From: Sphingomonas sp. LC-1
Lineage (GTDB): Bacteria > Pseudomonadota > Alphaproteobacteria > Sphingomonadales > Sphingomonadaceae
Direction: 5' to 3'
Assembly (NCBI RefSeq): GCF_025371035.1
Contig: NZ_JANZXB010000002.1
Span: 390,284 to 454,283 of the forward strand
Length of the DNA: 64,000 bases
Shown here one piece after another: positions 53,687-62,698 of this stretch. Below the pieces are notes generated by a model that saw only the letters and a program-made list of their open reading frames with translations, was not told the origin of the DNA and ran no database searches. Position 1 is the first letter of the stretch; each line of letters begins with the position of its first letter. A program made the position numbers and the translations under genes.

Positions 53687-54705
53687 CGACGGGGCCCGGC
53701 CCGGCTATTCCTCGCCCAGCCGATCAGCCCCGACCCCGCCAGAAACGCCGCCGCCAGTCCGGCGGCCGAGGCGATGGCGCGCCAGATCCAGGGCATTTCC
53801 CGCCCGGTGTGAAGCCGCTGGACCCATGACCGGCCGAGCGGGGTCGCGCGGGCCGGGCTGGACACGGCGGACCGGCTATCGTCCGCGACCTTGATGACAT
53901 TTGGCGCTCGTCCGGCAAAGTGCACCGTCCAGTCGGGCGAGCGCTCGGTCGGCCAGTCGATCGCGATCAGCGAACCGCGCGACCATCGCCGTGCGCTGGC
54001 GACGACGCGCTCGACCGACAGGGTGGTGCGCGAGACGGGCGGTGCGCCGGTGTCGGAATGCCACGCCACCGAGTCTCCGGTCAGCGCGGCGAATGCGTCC
54101 GGAAAGGCGAGCGCGGTGCCGGTCAGCGTCAGGACGGAGATCGGCAGGATCGACCACCAGCCGATCCGACGGTGCCAGCTTATCGTCCGCCCCCCGGCCT
54201 TGACCGATCGTCCGGCGGCTCGGGGGGCCAGCCCGGTCAGGCAGATCAGCAGCAGCGCCACGCCCATGACGCCGACGACCGGGCGTCCCGCATCGCCCAG
54301 GAACAGACGGTCATGCAGACGGCGAAGCCAGCCGCTCGCCCCATCGTCGCGCACCCCGCTGGCGAGGATCCTCGCGGTGGGGGGATCGAGGAACAGCAGG
54401 TAGCGCGCATCGCGGCGTGGAGTGTCGAGCCGGACCAGAACCGGCGAGGACCCCCGCTCCAGCGACAGACCGGCGATCCGCTGACCGGGCTTGAGCGTGG
54501 ATTGCGCGGCGGCGACATAGGCCTGCGCCGCCAGACGCGTCTCGCCGCTCGTCCGGTACCGAGCCGGCGCGGCGATCCGGTCGAGCGCCGGCGTCCAGAC
54601 CAGCACCGCCCCGGACAGCGCGATCGCCATGCCGATCAGCCCCGCCACCAGACCCAGCCAGCGGTGGAGGCGCAATCCGATGCGAGGAAGCGAAAGTCCG
54701 GCCAC
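53629..54705 (-). CDS. PepSY-associated TM helix domain protein
   Basis: A 358-residue inner-membrane protein of the PepSY-TM family, often linked to iron or siderophore reduction. Seen: the N-terminal helix (LHRWLGLVAGLIGMAIALSG, with HRW), a periplasmic stretch of about 110 residues with the LFLGDAGRPVVGVMGVALLL segment, HRRIGWWSILPISVLTLTGT, and a last helix IASAAGLAAAFLAGSGLIGW. The last 25 residues are basic and unlike the family core, and the C-terminal 58 bases lie over the GntR gene on the other strand, so the end may be extended by drift. Probably monocistronic. Confidence 0.85.
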   Translation of the reverse strand: MAGLSLPRIGLRLHRWLGLVAGLIGMAIALSGAVLVWTPALDRIAAPARYRTSGETRLAAQAYVAAAQSTLKPGQRIAGLSLERGSSPVLVRLDTPRRDARYLLFLDPPTARILASGVRDDGASGWLRRLHDRLFLGDAGRPVVGVMGVALLLICLTGLAPRAAGRSVKAGGRTISWHRRIGWWSILPISVLTLTGTALAFPDAFAALTGDSVAWHSDTGAPPVSRTTLSVERVVASARRWSRGSLIAIDWPTERSPDWTVHFAGRAPNVIKVADDSRSAVSSPARATPLGRSWVQRLHTGREMPWIWRAIASAAGLAAAFLAGSGLIGWARNSRAGPRRQTRSTRNRSVASRPKSSM

Positions 54706-54829
54706 AATTACCCCGAAACAGTCGGCGCGACCTGCCGTAGCGGGCGGATGACGTCAATCGGCTGGAGTATCCGCCATGGCCGAAACCATGGCCACCGCTC
54801 CGTGCCCATGGCCCCATCCCTTCCCCTTG

Positions 54830-54848
54830 CTCCGTCCAGGCTGAGCGG
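54830..54848. repeat. Dispersed repeat, degenerate fragment E
   Basis: A CTCCGTCCAGGCTGAGCG segment in the gap before the RHH gene resembles one end of the GACTTCGCTCAGCC-type repeat arm. No second arm was seen. Confidence 0.45.
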
Positions 54849-54881
54849 GGGGCATGGGATGTGCGCTGCGGCGAGCCGGCC

Positions 54882-55127
54882 TCAACGACGAAGGAACAAC
54901 CACGACCGGATCGCGCTCGCCAGATTGGGCGGGTCGTCCGCCGTGATCCGCAACGCGTCGATTTCCGCCACCAGCGCCGACAGCGGCAAAGCGTGCGCTA
55001 CCGCCGCGTCCTCCAGCGCCGTCCAGAAGACCGGCTCCAGGCTGATCGAGGTCTGGTGCCCGGCGATGGTGATCGAACGTTTGACCGGCCCGACAAACCC
55101 TTCCGCTGGGGCCGCGATCCGGCTCAT
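54882..55127 (-). CDS. Ribbon-helix-helix domain protein
   Basis: An 81-residue protein with a short RHH-type DNA-binding core: [20 protein letters not shown] (beta strand and helix) followed by [20 protein letters not shown] and a C-terminal helix [12 protein letters not shown]. It resembles the RHH_4 group. Its ATG overlaps the cobT stop (ATGA), so it belongs to the cobS-cobT transcript. It may autoregulate that operon (inference). Confidence 0.85.
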   Translation of the reverse strand: MSRIAAPAEGFVGPVKRSITIAGHQTSISLEPVFWTALEDAAVAHALPLSALVAEIDALRITADDPPNLASAIRSWLFLRR

Positions 55128-56947
55128 TCTGTGTCGAACAGGCTGGCCAGCTGCTCGATGATCGTGCCCCCCAGCTGCTCGGCATCCATGATCGTCACCG
55201 CGCGCGCATAATAGCGGGTCACGTCATGGCCGATGCCGATGGCGACCAGTTCGACCGGGCTCTTGGTTTCGATCCAGCCGATCACCTGGCGCAGATGCCG
55301 CTCCAGATAGCTGCCCGAATTGACCGACAGGGTCGAATCGTCCACCGGCGCACCGTCGGAGATGACCATCAGGATGCGCCGCTCCTCGGGCCGCGCGACC
55401 AGCCGGCTATGCGCCCAGAGCAGCGCCTCGCCGTCGATATTTTCCTTGAGCAGCCCCTCGCGCATCATCAGGCCGAGATTGTTGCGCGCACGCCGCCACG
55501 GCTCGTCGGCCTGTTTGTAGACGATATGGCGAATGTCGTTCAGCCGCCCCGGCTGCGGCGGGCGTCCGGCGGCGAGCCAGGTTTCGCGGGCTTGGCCGCC
55601 CTTCCACGCGCGGGTGGTGAAGCCGAGGATCTCGGTCTTCACCCCGCACCGCTCCAGCGTCCGCGCGAGAATATCGGCGGAGATGGCGGCGATGCCGATC
55701 GGCCGCCCGCGCATCGATCCCGAATTGTCGATCAGCAAAGTGACGACGGTATCGCGGAAATCGGTGTCCCGCTCGATCTTGTAGGACAGCGACTGGCCGG
55801 GATTGACCACAACGCGCGCCAGCCGCGCCGCGTCCAGAATGCCCTCTTCCTGGTCGAAATCCCAGGATCGCGACTGTTGCGCCATCAACCGGCGTTGCAG
55901 CCGGTTGGCGAGCTTCGATACGGCCGATTGCAGATGCGCGAGTTGCTGGTCGAGATAGCCGCGAAGCCTCGCCAGTTCGTCGGCGTCGCACAACTCGCCG
56001 GCCGCGATCACCTCGTCGAACTGGGTGGTCCAGGGCTTGTAGTCGAACTGCGCCGACGGATCGATCAGCGGGCGGTTGGGGCGGGTCGGCTGGCTGCCTT
56101 CGTCGCCATCCTCGCCGGGTTCGCCATCGAGATCGTCGAGCGAGTCCTGACTCTGGTCCTGCGATTCGCCGTCCTCGCTGTCCGAGTCGCGCTTTTCGGC
56201 GCGCGCCTCGACCTCGCCTTCGCCCTGACCCTGCTCGTCGTTATCCTCGTCGCTCTCGTCCTGCTGCTGTTCGTCCTCGCCTTCTTCCTCATTGCCGCCT
56301 TCGTCGGCCTCTTCCGGTTCGGCGGGGGGCTCGGCGAGTTCGAGGTCGGCCAGCATCCTGGCGGTCAGCGATTGGAACGCCTTCTGGTCGTCCATCGCGC
56401 CCGCCAGCGCGTCGAGATCGGTCGCGCCTTCCAGCCAGTCGCGGACCAGCGCCAGCGCGGGCGCGGTTTCGGCGGGCGAAGGGCGTCCCGTCATCCGCTC
56501 GCGCAGGAGCAAACCCAGCGCGGTCGACAGCGGCACCTCGTCGCGATTGCGCGCTCGCGTCAACGGGTCTGAGCGCAACCGGACGTCGAGCGCATGGGCC
56601 AGATTGTCGCCGATCCCGGCATAGCCACGCGCGCCCAGCGCCTCGATCCGCGCCGTCTCGACCGCGTCGTACACAGCACGCGCCACCGCCTCGACCGGTG
56701 CCGCCTTCGCATGGAGCGCCGTGTCGTGCAGCTTCAGCCGCAGCGCGAAGGCATCGGCGAAACCGCGCGCCTCCGCCACCTGATCGGCGGGCAGCGCACG
56801 GCCAGGCATGGGCACGCGGATATGCTTGCCCGACGACGTCGGCGCATCGGCGGTGAAGGCGAGCTCGACCTCCGGCTCTTGCGCGATGGTGCGCGCCGTG
56901 CCGCCGAGAACCGCCTTGAACCGGTCGAGAGGTGTGTCGTTCGCCAC
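55124..56947 (-). CDS. cobT: Cobaltochelatase subunit CobT
   Basis: A 607-residue subunit of the ATP-dependent cobalt chelatase CobNST, or of a chelatase-like complex. Seen: an N-terminal helical domain, an extremely acidic central stretch (residues about 210-290, e.g. [20 protein letters not shown]), and a C-terminal von Willebrand A domain with the MIDAS motif [15 protein letters not shown]. CobN, the large subunit, is not in the window; sphingomonads often keep cobS and cobT away from other cobalamin genes. Its stop overlaps the RHH gene; cobS lies six bases upstream. Confidence 0.94.
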   Translation of the reverse strand: MANDTPLDRFKAVLGGTARTIAQEPEVELAFTADAPTSSGKHIRVPMPGRALPADQVAEARGFADAFALRLKLHDTALHAKAAPVEAVARAVYDAVETARIEALGARGYAGIGDNLAHALDVRLRSDPLTRARNRDEVPLSTALGLLLRERMTGRPSPAETAPALALVRDWLEGATDLDALAGAMDDQKAFQSLTARMLADLELAEPPAEPEEADEGGNEEEGEDEQQQDESDEDNDEQGQGEGEVEARAEKRDSDSEDGESQDQSQDSLDDLDGEPGEDGDEGSQPTRPNRPLIDPSAQFDYKPWTTQFDEVIAAGELCDADELARLRGYLDQQLAHLQSAVSKLANRLQRRLMAQQSRSWDFDQEEGILDAARLARVVVNPGQSLSYKIERDTDFRDTVVTLLIDNSGSMRGRPIGIAAISADILARTLERCGVKTEILGFTTRAWKGGQARETWLAAGRPPQPGRLNDIRHIVYKQADEPWRRARNNLGLMMREGLLKENIDGEALLWAHSRLVARPEERRILMVISDGAPVDDSTLSVNSGSYLERHLRQVIGWIETKSPVELVAIGIGHDVTRYYARAVTIMDAEQLGGTIIEQLASLFDTE

Positions 56948-56952
56948 GCGAA

Positions 56953-57957
56953 TCAGGCCCGGCCGACGACGCTTTCGGGCAGGTCCTTGCCGAATACGCG
57001 CTGATAATATTCCGCGACCAGCGCGCGCTCATTCTCGTCGCACTTGTTGAGGAAGGACAGGCGGAAGGCAAAGCCCGGATCGCCGAAGATCAGCGTGTTC
57101 TGCGCCCAGGTGATGACGGTACGCGGGCTCATCACGGTCGAGATGTCGCCGTTGATGAAGCCCTTGCGTGTCATGTCGGCGACGCGGACCATGTTCTCGA
57201 CCAGCTGCTTGCCGTCAGGCTTGTCATATTCACCCGACTTGGCGAGCACGATCTGCGCCTCGGTCGCGGCGGGCAGATAGTTGAGCGTAACCACGATGTT
57301 CCAGCGGTCCATCTGGCCCTGGTTGATCTGCTGCGTGCCATGATAGAGCCCGCTCGTGTCGCCCAGGCCGACCGTGTTGGCGGTGGCGAACAGACGGAAC
57401 CACTTGTTGGGGCGGATGACGCGATTCTGGTCGAGCAGGGTCAGCTTGCCCTCGGTCTCCAGCACGCGCTGGATCACGAACATCACGTCGGGACGGCCCG
57501 CATCATATTCGTCGAACACGAGCGCGGTCGGCGTCTGGAGCGCCCAGGGGAGCAGGCCCTCGCGGAACTCGGTCACCTGCTGCCCGTCCTTCAGGACGAT
57601 GGCGTCACGGCCGATCAGGTCGATACGGCTGATATGCGCGTCCAGGTTGATGCGGATGCACGGCCAGTTCAGGCGTGCCGCCACCTGCTCGATATGGCTC
57701 GACTTGCCGGTGCCGTGATAGCCCTGCACCATCACGCGGCGATTGTGCGAAAAGCCCGCCAGGATCGCCAGCGTCGTGTCGGGATCGAACACATAGGCGG
57801 GATCGAGATCGGGGACGCGCTCATCGGCCTGCGAAAAGGCGGGCACCTCCATGTCGGTGTCGATGCCGAACAGGTCGCGCACCGACACCATCTTGTCGGG
57901 TGCATCGAGAATCGTCGTATCGCGGCTGTCGGGAAGCGTATTCGGGATGTTGGTCAT
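56953..57957 (-). CDS. cobS: Cobaltochelatase subunit CobS (AAA+ ATPase)
   Basis: A 334-residue AAA+ protein. Seen: a Walker [19 protein letters not shown], a Walker B-type [20 protein letters not shown], sensor [20 protein letters not shown], and the C-terminal TKYAQ-free end [20 protein letters not shown]. It forms a complex with CobT that powers cobalt insertion by CobN into hydrogenobyrinate diamide. First gene of the cobS-cobT-RHH operon, reading on the minus strand. Full length. Confidence 0.95.
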   Translation of the reverse strand: MTNIPNTLPDSRDTTILDAPDKMVSVRDLFGIDTDMEVPAFSQADERVPDLDPAYVFDPDTTLAILAGFSHNRRVMVQGYHGTGKSSHIEQVAARLNWPCIRINLDAHISRIDLIGRDAIVLKDGQQVTEFREGLLPWALQTPTALVFDEYDAGRPDVMFVIQRVLETEGKLTLLDQNRVIRPNKWFRLFATANTVGLGDTSGLYHGTQQINQGQMDRWNIVVTLNYLPAATEAQIVLAKSGEYDKPDGKQLVENMVRVADMTRKGFINGDISTVMSPRTVITWAQNTLIFGDPGFAFRLSFLNKCDENERALVAEYYQRVFGKDLPESVVGRA

Positions 57958-58161
57958 CAGGCCCTCGTCTCGTCGCTTAACGCCTTAGGCCAATGGCGGC
58001 TCCCTACTCAATGGCAAGCATCGCACGAAGATGGCCGTCGGACGTGGGGGAGGCGATTGCGCGGACCGGGCTTCGGGATCATCCTAGCGCCGGCGAATCG
58101 GGCAAAGGTCGCTGTCCAAGATGTTGATAGGTCGCGTAAAACTTGCTGAGGGGCAGGCAAT

Positions 58162-58926
58162 ATGGCGAATTTTACCTGGTACGAACTGCTGACCGACGAT
58201 GTCGACGCGGCCCAGGCTTTTTACGGCGCGGTGATCGGCTGGCAGGTCGGCGACAGCGGTATCGTCGATCTCGATTATCGCATTTTTGCGACGCCGGAGG
58301 GCGAGGCGGTCGCCGGACTGATGCGGCGGCCGGACGGCGCGCCGGGCAGGCCCGTCTGGTTCGGCTATCTGCCGGTGGTCGATGTCGACGAGTCGCTGGG
58401 TACGATCCGGGAGGATGGCGGATCGGTGCTGATGCCCGCATGGACCATGGCGGGCGTGGGTCGCATGGCGCTTGTGGCCGATCCGCTGGGCGCGCCCTTC
58501 TATATCATGGCGGCGGAGGAGGAGCGGCCGTCCCGCGCCTTTGTCGAGCATGGCAGCGGCGCGGTGATCGGTCATGTCGTCTGGAACGAGCGGATCGCCA
58601 GCGATCCCGAACGGGCGCTGGGCTTTTTCGGGCGGCATTTCGGTTGGGTCCAGCAAGGCGGGATGCCGATGGGCGAATTGGGCGAATATCGCTTTCTGTT
58701 CGATGGCCCGGTGTGCCTGGGCGCGCTGATGGCCACGCCGCCGGGGGAGGAGCCGGGATGGCGCTTCTATTTTGCGGTGGACGACATCGACGCGGCGGCG
58801 ATGCGGATTCGCGACCATGGTGGGCAGGTCGAGCAGGGGCCGATGGAAATCCCCGGCGGGGAATTTTCGCTCTCCGCCCGCGATCCACAGGGCGCCCGCT
58901 TCGGGCTGGTCGGGCCGCGAAAGTAG
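58162..58926 (+). CDS. VOC family protein with two glyoxalase-like domains
   Basis: A 254-residue protein with two vicinal-oxygen-chelate modules. Module 1: FTWYELLTDDVDAAQAFYGA to VVDVDESLGTIREDGGSVLM. Module 2: VVWNERIASDPERALGFFGR to YFAVDDIDAAAMRIRDHGGQ, ending with FSLSARDPQGARFGLVGP. The fold is used by dioxygenases, glyoxalases and antibiotic-resistance proteins; the reaction cannot be told from sequence alone. Convergent with the DnaJ-like gene, with a repeat between them. Confidence 0.92.
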   Translation: MANFTWYELLTDDVDAAQAFYGAVIGWQVGDSGIVDLDYRIFATPEGEAVAGLMRRPDGAPGRPVWFGYLPVVDVDESLGTIREDGGSVLMPAWTMAGVGRMALVADPLGAPFYIMAAEEERPSRAFVEHGSGAVIGHVVWNERIASDPERALGFFGRHFGWVQQGGMPMGELGEYRFLFDGPVCLGALMATPPGEEPGWRFYFAVDDIDAAAMRIRDHGGQVEQGPMEIPGGEFSLSARDPQGARFGLVGPRK

Positions 58927-58928
58927 AA

Positions 58929-59055
58929 TCCTCCCCGGCACGGGGAGGGGGACCATGCAAAGCATGGTGGAGGGGGTTCTCCACACAGGACGTACCATGA
59001 GGCACGTCCCCTCCGTCAGCGCTACGCGCTGCCACCTCCCCGCGAGCGGGGAGGA
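58929..59055. repeat. Mosaic repeat of four nested hairpins
   Basis: In order: CTCCCCGGCACGGGGAG, ACCATGCAAAGCATGGT, then CAGCGCTACGCGCTG and CTCCCCGCGAGCGGGGAG, with CACGTCC-type arms in the middle; the outer arms CCTCCCC…GGGGAGG also pair. It fills the gap between two convergent genes and may serve as terminator. Similar elements are scattered in sphingomonad genomes (from memory). Confidence 0.8.
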
Positions 59056-59059
59056 TCGG

Positions 59060-59689
59060 TCATGCGAATGCTGGTGCCTTTCGCAATTGCTGATAGGCCG
59101 CGATCACCTTTTGCAACTGCCCTTCATGGGTCCGATCGCCACCATTGCGGTCGGGATGATAGCGGCGGACCAGTTCGCTATAGCGCCGCCGCAGCGCGCT
59201 CCGGTCCGCATCCGCTTCCAGCCCCAGCACTTTCAGGCTTTCGCGATCCTGCCCGGACAGCGGCTTGCCGTCGCTGCGCTCGGGTGCGGTCTCGCGGCGA
59301 TAGCGGGCGGCGATGGCGTCCAGCGGATCGGAGAAATCGGCCCAGCGCGGCCCCGGATCGGTGCCGCCCTGCGCAAAGGCACGCGTCTCGCGCTCCCAGC
59401 CGGAATAGGGACGCTGCGCCCGGTGAATCTCGTCGGCGCTCATCCCGTCGAAGAAATTATAGCGGCTGTTGAATGCGCGGACATGTTCCAGGCAGAACCA
59501 GCGGAACTGCCCCGGCCCGTCGCCGCTGCGCGTCCCTTCCGCCGGCGGCGCGCGGAACTCGCCCGCCTGTTCGCAACCGGCATGGTCGCAGACGCGGCCG
59601 GTATTCTCGACCCGGCCGTGAAACCGGGCGCCCGGCTTGTCCTTTGGGGGTTTGTCCCTGGAGGTATCGTTGCTCGACCGACGCGCCAC
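59060..59689 (-). CDS. DnaJ domain protein with C-terminal J domain
   Basis: A 209-residue protein with a GTG start. The first 70 residues hold a putative zinc-binding part (VCDHAGCEQAGEFRAP and RWFCLEHVRAFNSRYNFF); the middle is GWERETRAFAQGGTDPGPRW; the J domain is at the C-terminus, with SLKVLGLEADADRSALRRRY, LVRRYHPDRNGGDRTHEGQL (HPD intact) and VIAAYQQLRKA. J proteins stimulate DnaK-type Hsp70s. The gene is divergent from bolA with 40 bases between, a pairing conserved in alphaproteobacteria. Confidence 0.9.
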   Translation of the reverse strand: MARRSSNDTSRDKPPKDKPGARFHGRVENTGRVCDHAGCEQAGEFRAPPAEGTRSGDGPGQFRWFCLEHVRAFNSRYNFFDGMSADEIHRAQRPYSGWERETRAFAQGGTDPGPRWADFSDPLDAIAARYRRETAPERSDGKPLSGQDRESLKVLGLEADADRSALRRRYSELVRRYHPDRNGGDRTHEGQLQKVIAAYQQLRKAPAFA

Positions 59690-59729
59690 TTCTATCCGCT
59701 TGTCCCGAAAAACCGTCTATATAGGGGCC

Positions 59730-60014
59730 ATGACCGATATCACCACCGCCCCTGTCGCCGATCAGATCAACGCCCGTCTGACCGAGGCGCTCCAGCCGAC
59801 CCATCTCGACGTCATCAACGAAAGCGCGATGCATCGGGGCCATCTGGGCGATGACGGCACGGGCGAAAGCCATTTCCGGGTGATCGTCGAATCGCCGCTT
59901 TTCGCGGGCCAGTCGCGCGTCGCGCGCCAGCGCATGGTGAACCGCGCGCTCGCCGATCTGTTGTCGGAGCGCATCCATGCGCTGGCGATAAGCGCGAAAA
60001 CCCCCGGAGAATAA
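59730..60014 (+). CDS. bolA: BolA family protein
   Basis: A 94-residue protein of the BolA family, which binds monothiol glutaredoxins and [2Fe-2S] clusters and affects cell shape and iron-sulfur trafficking. Seen: LTEALQPTHLDVINESAMHR, GHLGDDGTGESHFRVIVESP and FAGQSRVARQRMVNRALADL, with the conserved His of the SHF segment. The ATG at 59730 follows AGGGG at four bases and gives the normal N-terminus; the frame is open upstream to 59637. A GST gene follows after four bases. Confidence 0.95.
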   Translation: MTDITTAPVADQINARLTEALQPTHLDVINESAMHRGHLGDDGTGESHFRVIVESPLFAGQSRVARQRMVNRALADLLSERIHALAISAKTPGE

Positions 60015-60018
60015 GCCT

Positions 60019-60711
60019 ATGTCCTATGACCTGTGGTACTGGCCCGGCCTGCCGGGACGCGGCGAGTTCGTCCGGCTGACGCTGGAGGCCGCAGGTCTGC
60101 CCTATCGCGATCGGGGCGTGGAGGAGGGCGCCGAGGCGCTGCTCGCCGATATGGAGAAGGGCGATCGCCGGCCCTTCGCTCCGCCTCATCTGCGCGTGGG
60201 GGGACAGGCGATCGCGCAGGTCGCCAACATCCTCCACTGGCTGACCGAGCGGCACGATCTCGCGCCCGAGGCCGATCGCGTGTGGCTCCACCAGTTGCAA
60301 CTGACGATCAGCGACATGGTGGCGGAAGTGCATAACGTACATCACCCGGTCGCGATGATGGCCTATTATCACGAGCAGAAACCTGAAGCCGCCCGTGCCG
60401 CCGCGCAGTTCCGCGACGAACGTATTCCCAAATTCCTGGACTATTTCGATCAGGCGCTGGGCGATCGCGACTGGATGGCGGGGGACCGTTGGTCGCCCGT
60501 CGACACCTCGCTGTTCCAACTGGTCGCGGGGCTGCGCTACATGTTTCCTCGGCGCATGGCGGTGGTCGAGCGCGATTATCCGGCCCTGCTCGCGCTTCAC
60601 GACCGCGTGAGAAGCCTGCCGGGCATCGCCGCCTATCTGGACAGCGAGCGGCGACAGGCGTTCAATGAAGACGGAATTTTCCGCCATTATCCGGAGCTTG
60701 ATGCCGCATGA
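60019..60711 (+). CDS. Glutathione S-transferase family protein
   Basis: A 230-residue protein of the GST fold. Seen: a thioredoxin-like N-terminal domain beginning DLWYWPGLPGRGEFVRLTLE, where Tyr/Trp occupy the usual active-site region, AIAQVANILHWLTERHDLAP (with the cis-Pro-type glutathione-contact zone), and a helical C-terminal domain with GDRWSPVDTSLFQLVAGLRY. It resembles the mu/alpha/pi-like GSTs with the PGRGE start rather than the beta class. Four bases downstream of bolA and overlapping NUDIX by four bases, so operonic. Confidence 0.88.
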   Translation: MSYDLWYWPGLPGRGEFVRLTLEAAGLPYRDRGVEEGAEALLADMEKGDRRPFAPPHLRVGGQAIAQVANILHWLTERHDLAPEADRVWLHQLQLTISDMVAEVHNVHHPVAMMAYYHEQKPEAARAAAQFRDERIPKFLDYFDQALGDRDWMAGDRWSPVDTSLFQLVAGLRYMFPRRMAVVERDYPALLALHDRVRSLPGIAAYLDSERRQAFNEDGIFRHYPELDAA

Positions 60712-61154
60712 TCCGCATACCCCGTCCCGCCGCGCGCATCCTGCTGGTCGATGGGGGTGGACGGACGCTGATGTTCCGCTTCACCCCCGACGACCGCCCG
60801 CCCTTCTGGTGCACCCCCGGCGGCGCGGTCGATCCGGGCGAGAGCTACGAGGATGCCGCGCGCCGTGAGCTATGGGAGGAAACCGGGCTAGACCGCGATT
60901 GCGGGCCGCAGGTCGCGCGGCGGCAGGTCGAGTTCCGCACCATCGAGGGTGTCGAGGTCGAGGCGGATGAACGCTATTTCCGCGTCGATGTCGATGCGCA
61001 TGAGGTGAATGGCGCGGGCCATACCGTCCTCGAACAGCGGGTCATGCAAAGCTGGCGCTGGTTCACCCGCGAGGAACTGGCCGCGCACACCGAACCCTAT
61101 TTTCCGACCGACCTGATCGAGCTGCTCGACGCCACGGAGCCCACCCATGTTTGA
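60708..61154 (+). CDS. NUDIX hydrolase
   Basis: A 148-residue protein with a complete NUDIX box: GAVDPGESYEDAARREL then WEETGL (G-x5-E-x7-RE-x2-EE-x-G). Other parts (PAARILLVDGGGRTLMFRFT; WFTREELAAHTEPYFPTDLI) are normal for small NUDIX proteins. Substrates of the fold are nucleoside diphosphates linked to another group, and cannot be named here. Start overlaps the GST stop (ATGA) and the stop overlaps the pirin gene by eight bases. Confidence 0.92.
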   Translation: MIRIPRPAARILLVDGGGRTLMFRFTPDDRPPFWCTPGGAVDPGESYEDAARRELWEETGLDRDCGPQVARRQVEFRTIEGVEVEADERYFRVDVDAHEVNGAGHTVLEQRVMQSWRWFTREELAAHTEPYFPTDLIELLDATEPTHV

Positions 61155-62046
61155 CGATTTCCTGCTGCGCACGTTGCAGCCCTCCACCCATGATCTGGGC
61201 GGGTTCAAGGTCCACCGCACGCTCCCCAACAAGGAGCGGACGATGGTCGGCCCCTTCCTGTTCTTCGACCAGATGGGTCCGGCACAATTGCTGCCCGGAT
61301 CGGGGGTCGACGTGCGGCCGCATCCGCACATCAACCTGGCGACGGTCACCTATCTGTTCGACGGGGCGATCGGGCACCGCGATTCGCTGGGCAGCGATCT
61401 GGTGATCGAGCCGGGTGCGGTGAACCTGATGACCGCGGGGCATGGCATCGTCCATTCGGAACGTTCGCCCAGCGAGGCGCGGCCGCAGGGACCGGTCCTG
61501 TCGGGCATCCAGACCTGGCTGGCGCTCCCCGAGGCGCAGGAAGAGATGGACCCGGCCTTCGAACATGTCCCCGCCGAGGCGCTGCCCGAGATTCAGGGGC
61601 AGGGGGCGACCGCGCGTGTCATCATGGGCGATCTGTGGGGACAGCGTGCGCCGACCACGACCTATGCGGGCACCATCTATGCCGACATCGCGCTGGAGCC
61701 GGGCGGCAGCATCCCCATCGACGCGGCGGCCGAGGAACGCGCCGTCTATTGCGCGCTGGGCGAGGCGAGCCTGGAGGGGATGACGCTGGAGCCGCAGCGT
61801 CTCTATATCCTGAAGCCGGGGATCGCGGCGACCCTGTGCTCGGAGAGCGGCGGCCGGGTGATGCTGTGCGGCGGCGATGCCTTTACGACGCCCCGCCATG
61901 TCTGGTGGAATTTCGTCTCCTCCCGCCGCGAACGGATCGAGGAGGCCAAGCGGGCATGGAAGGCGCGCGAGTTTCCGACCGTGCCGGGGGATGATCTGGA
62001 GCGGATCGAGATTCCGGAAATTCCGAAGACCGTCAGCTATCCGTGA
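61147..62046 (+). CDS. Pirin family protein
   Basis: A 299-residue protein of the pirin (bicupin) family. Seen: FFDQMGPAQLLPGSGVDVRP followed by HPHINLATVTYLFDGAIGHR, then NLMTAGHGIVHSERSPSEAR, giving the metal-binding His/His/His/Glu set of the first cupin domain; the second cupin (YAGTIYADIALEPGGSIPID; CSESGGRVMLCGGDAF) ends with TTPRHVWWNFVSSRRERIEE. Some pirins act as quercetinases, others as co-regulators. Start overlaps the NUDIX stop; last gene of the bolA operon. Confidence 0.94.
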   Translation: MFDDFLLRTLQPSTHDLGGFKVHRTLPNKERTMVGPFLFFDQMGPAQLLPGSGVDVRPHPHINLATVTYLFDGAIGHRDSLGSDLVIEPGAVNLMTAGHGIVHSERSPSEARPQGPVLSGIQTWLALPEAQEEMDPAFEHVPAEALPEIQGQGATARVIMGDLWGQRAPTTTYAGTIYADIALEPGGSIPIDAAAEERAVYCALGEASLEGMTLEPQRLYILKPGIAATLCSESGGRVMLCGGDAFTTPRHVWWNFVSSRRERIEEAKRAWKAREFPTVPGDDLERIEIPEIPKTVSYP

Positions 62047-62064
62047 TGGGTGATGGTGGGGCTT

Positions 62065-62150
62065 GGCCTTCGACTTCGCTCGCGCTGAACGGAGCGGGGG
62101 ATCAAGCCTCAAATACCAACATCCGTTCGGCCTGAGTGAAGTCGAAGGCC
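62065..62150. repeat. Dispersed palindromic repeat, copy F
   Basis: Arms GGCCTTCGACTTCGCTCGCG and CCTGAGTGAAGTCGAAGGCC pair well over 25 bases, with CTGAACGGAG and CCGTTCGG in the inner ends, just after the pirin gene. Same family as copies at 6.1, 41.3, 45.9 and 50.8 kb. Confidence 0.85.
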
Positions 62151-62385
62151 ACGGAAAACCGCTTCGCCAAACCAGCGAACCGCTACACCATCCATGTCAG
62201 TAATCGGACCCATTAGAACCATGCAACGCTTCTCCTCGTGGGAAGGTCACTCGTTCATCAAGACCCTTGGGATGAAACCCACTTAGACACGTCACTCGCG
62301 GCAAGAAACCCACTAACGATTTTTCCAGTGATTATCGCAGTGTTAAGCGGGCCTGCGCCGCCCCGTCAAACGGCATCCATGCCAT
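62151..62385. other. Non-coding stretch before the decayed locus
   Basis: No gene is supported. A 62-residue frame at 62238-62426 has no ribosome site or family. The stretch is somewhat lower in GC than the neighbouring operon and marks the border between the core operon and the accessory remnant. Confidence 0.4.
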
Positions 62386-62631
62386 TCACGGGAACCTCCT
62401 CGGGTCGGCATTCTCGAACTGATTAACTGCTACCGGCGGCAAGTCACGATGATCGTAGACGGTGCCGAGGCTGACGGGCGCTGCGAAGAACAGCATGATC
62501 TCCCCGACGCCCTGTGCCGTAAACGCGATCACAGTATCGAGGAACTGCTGAGCGAGACGCTGCTGCTTCGCATCCGAAGAGTGCGACGCGGTCGAGCGGT
62601 TCGGAAGATCCATCCTGACGATCAGCGTCAT
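62386..62631 (-). pseudogene. Fragment resembling a SAVED-type sensor domain
   Basis: The frame is open from about 62799 to TGA at 62386 on the minus strand; the first ATG is at 62631. Before the ATG it reads WDGDRIYLCVTACCAVLEAN; after it, KQQRLAQQFLDTVIAFTAQG, EIMLFFAAPVSLGTVYDHRD and LPPVAVNQFENADPRRFP. The pattern 'i.lF.AaPvslG..yd.r.lPp..v.QfE…fPW' resembles the end of SAVED domains, the cyclic-oligonucleotide sensors of CBASS defence (comparison from memory). The usual Trp after FP is a TGA stop here. The N-terminal part is missing, so this is probably a relic. Low-to-moderate certainty. Confidence 0.35.
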
Positions 62632-62698
62632 CGGCTTGATCAGACGTATGTTGGCTTCAAGGACGGCACAGCATGCGGTTACGCAAAGATAGATGCGG

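Noticed and set aside
62238-62426. A 62-codon plus-strand frame after repeat copy F
   Set aside because: No ribosome site, no hydrophobic or domain pattern.
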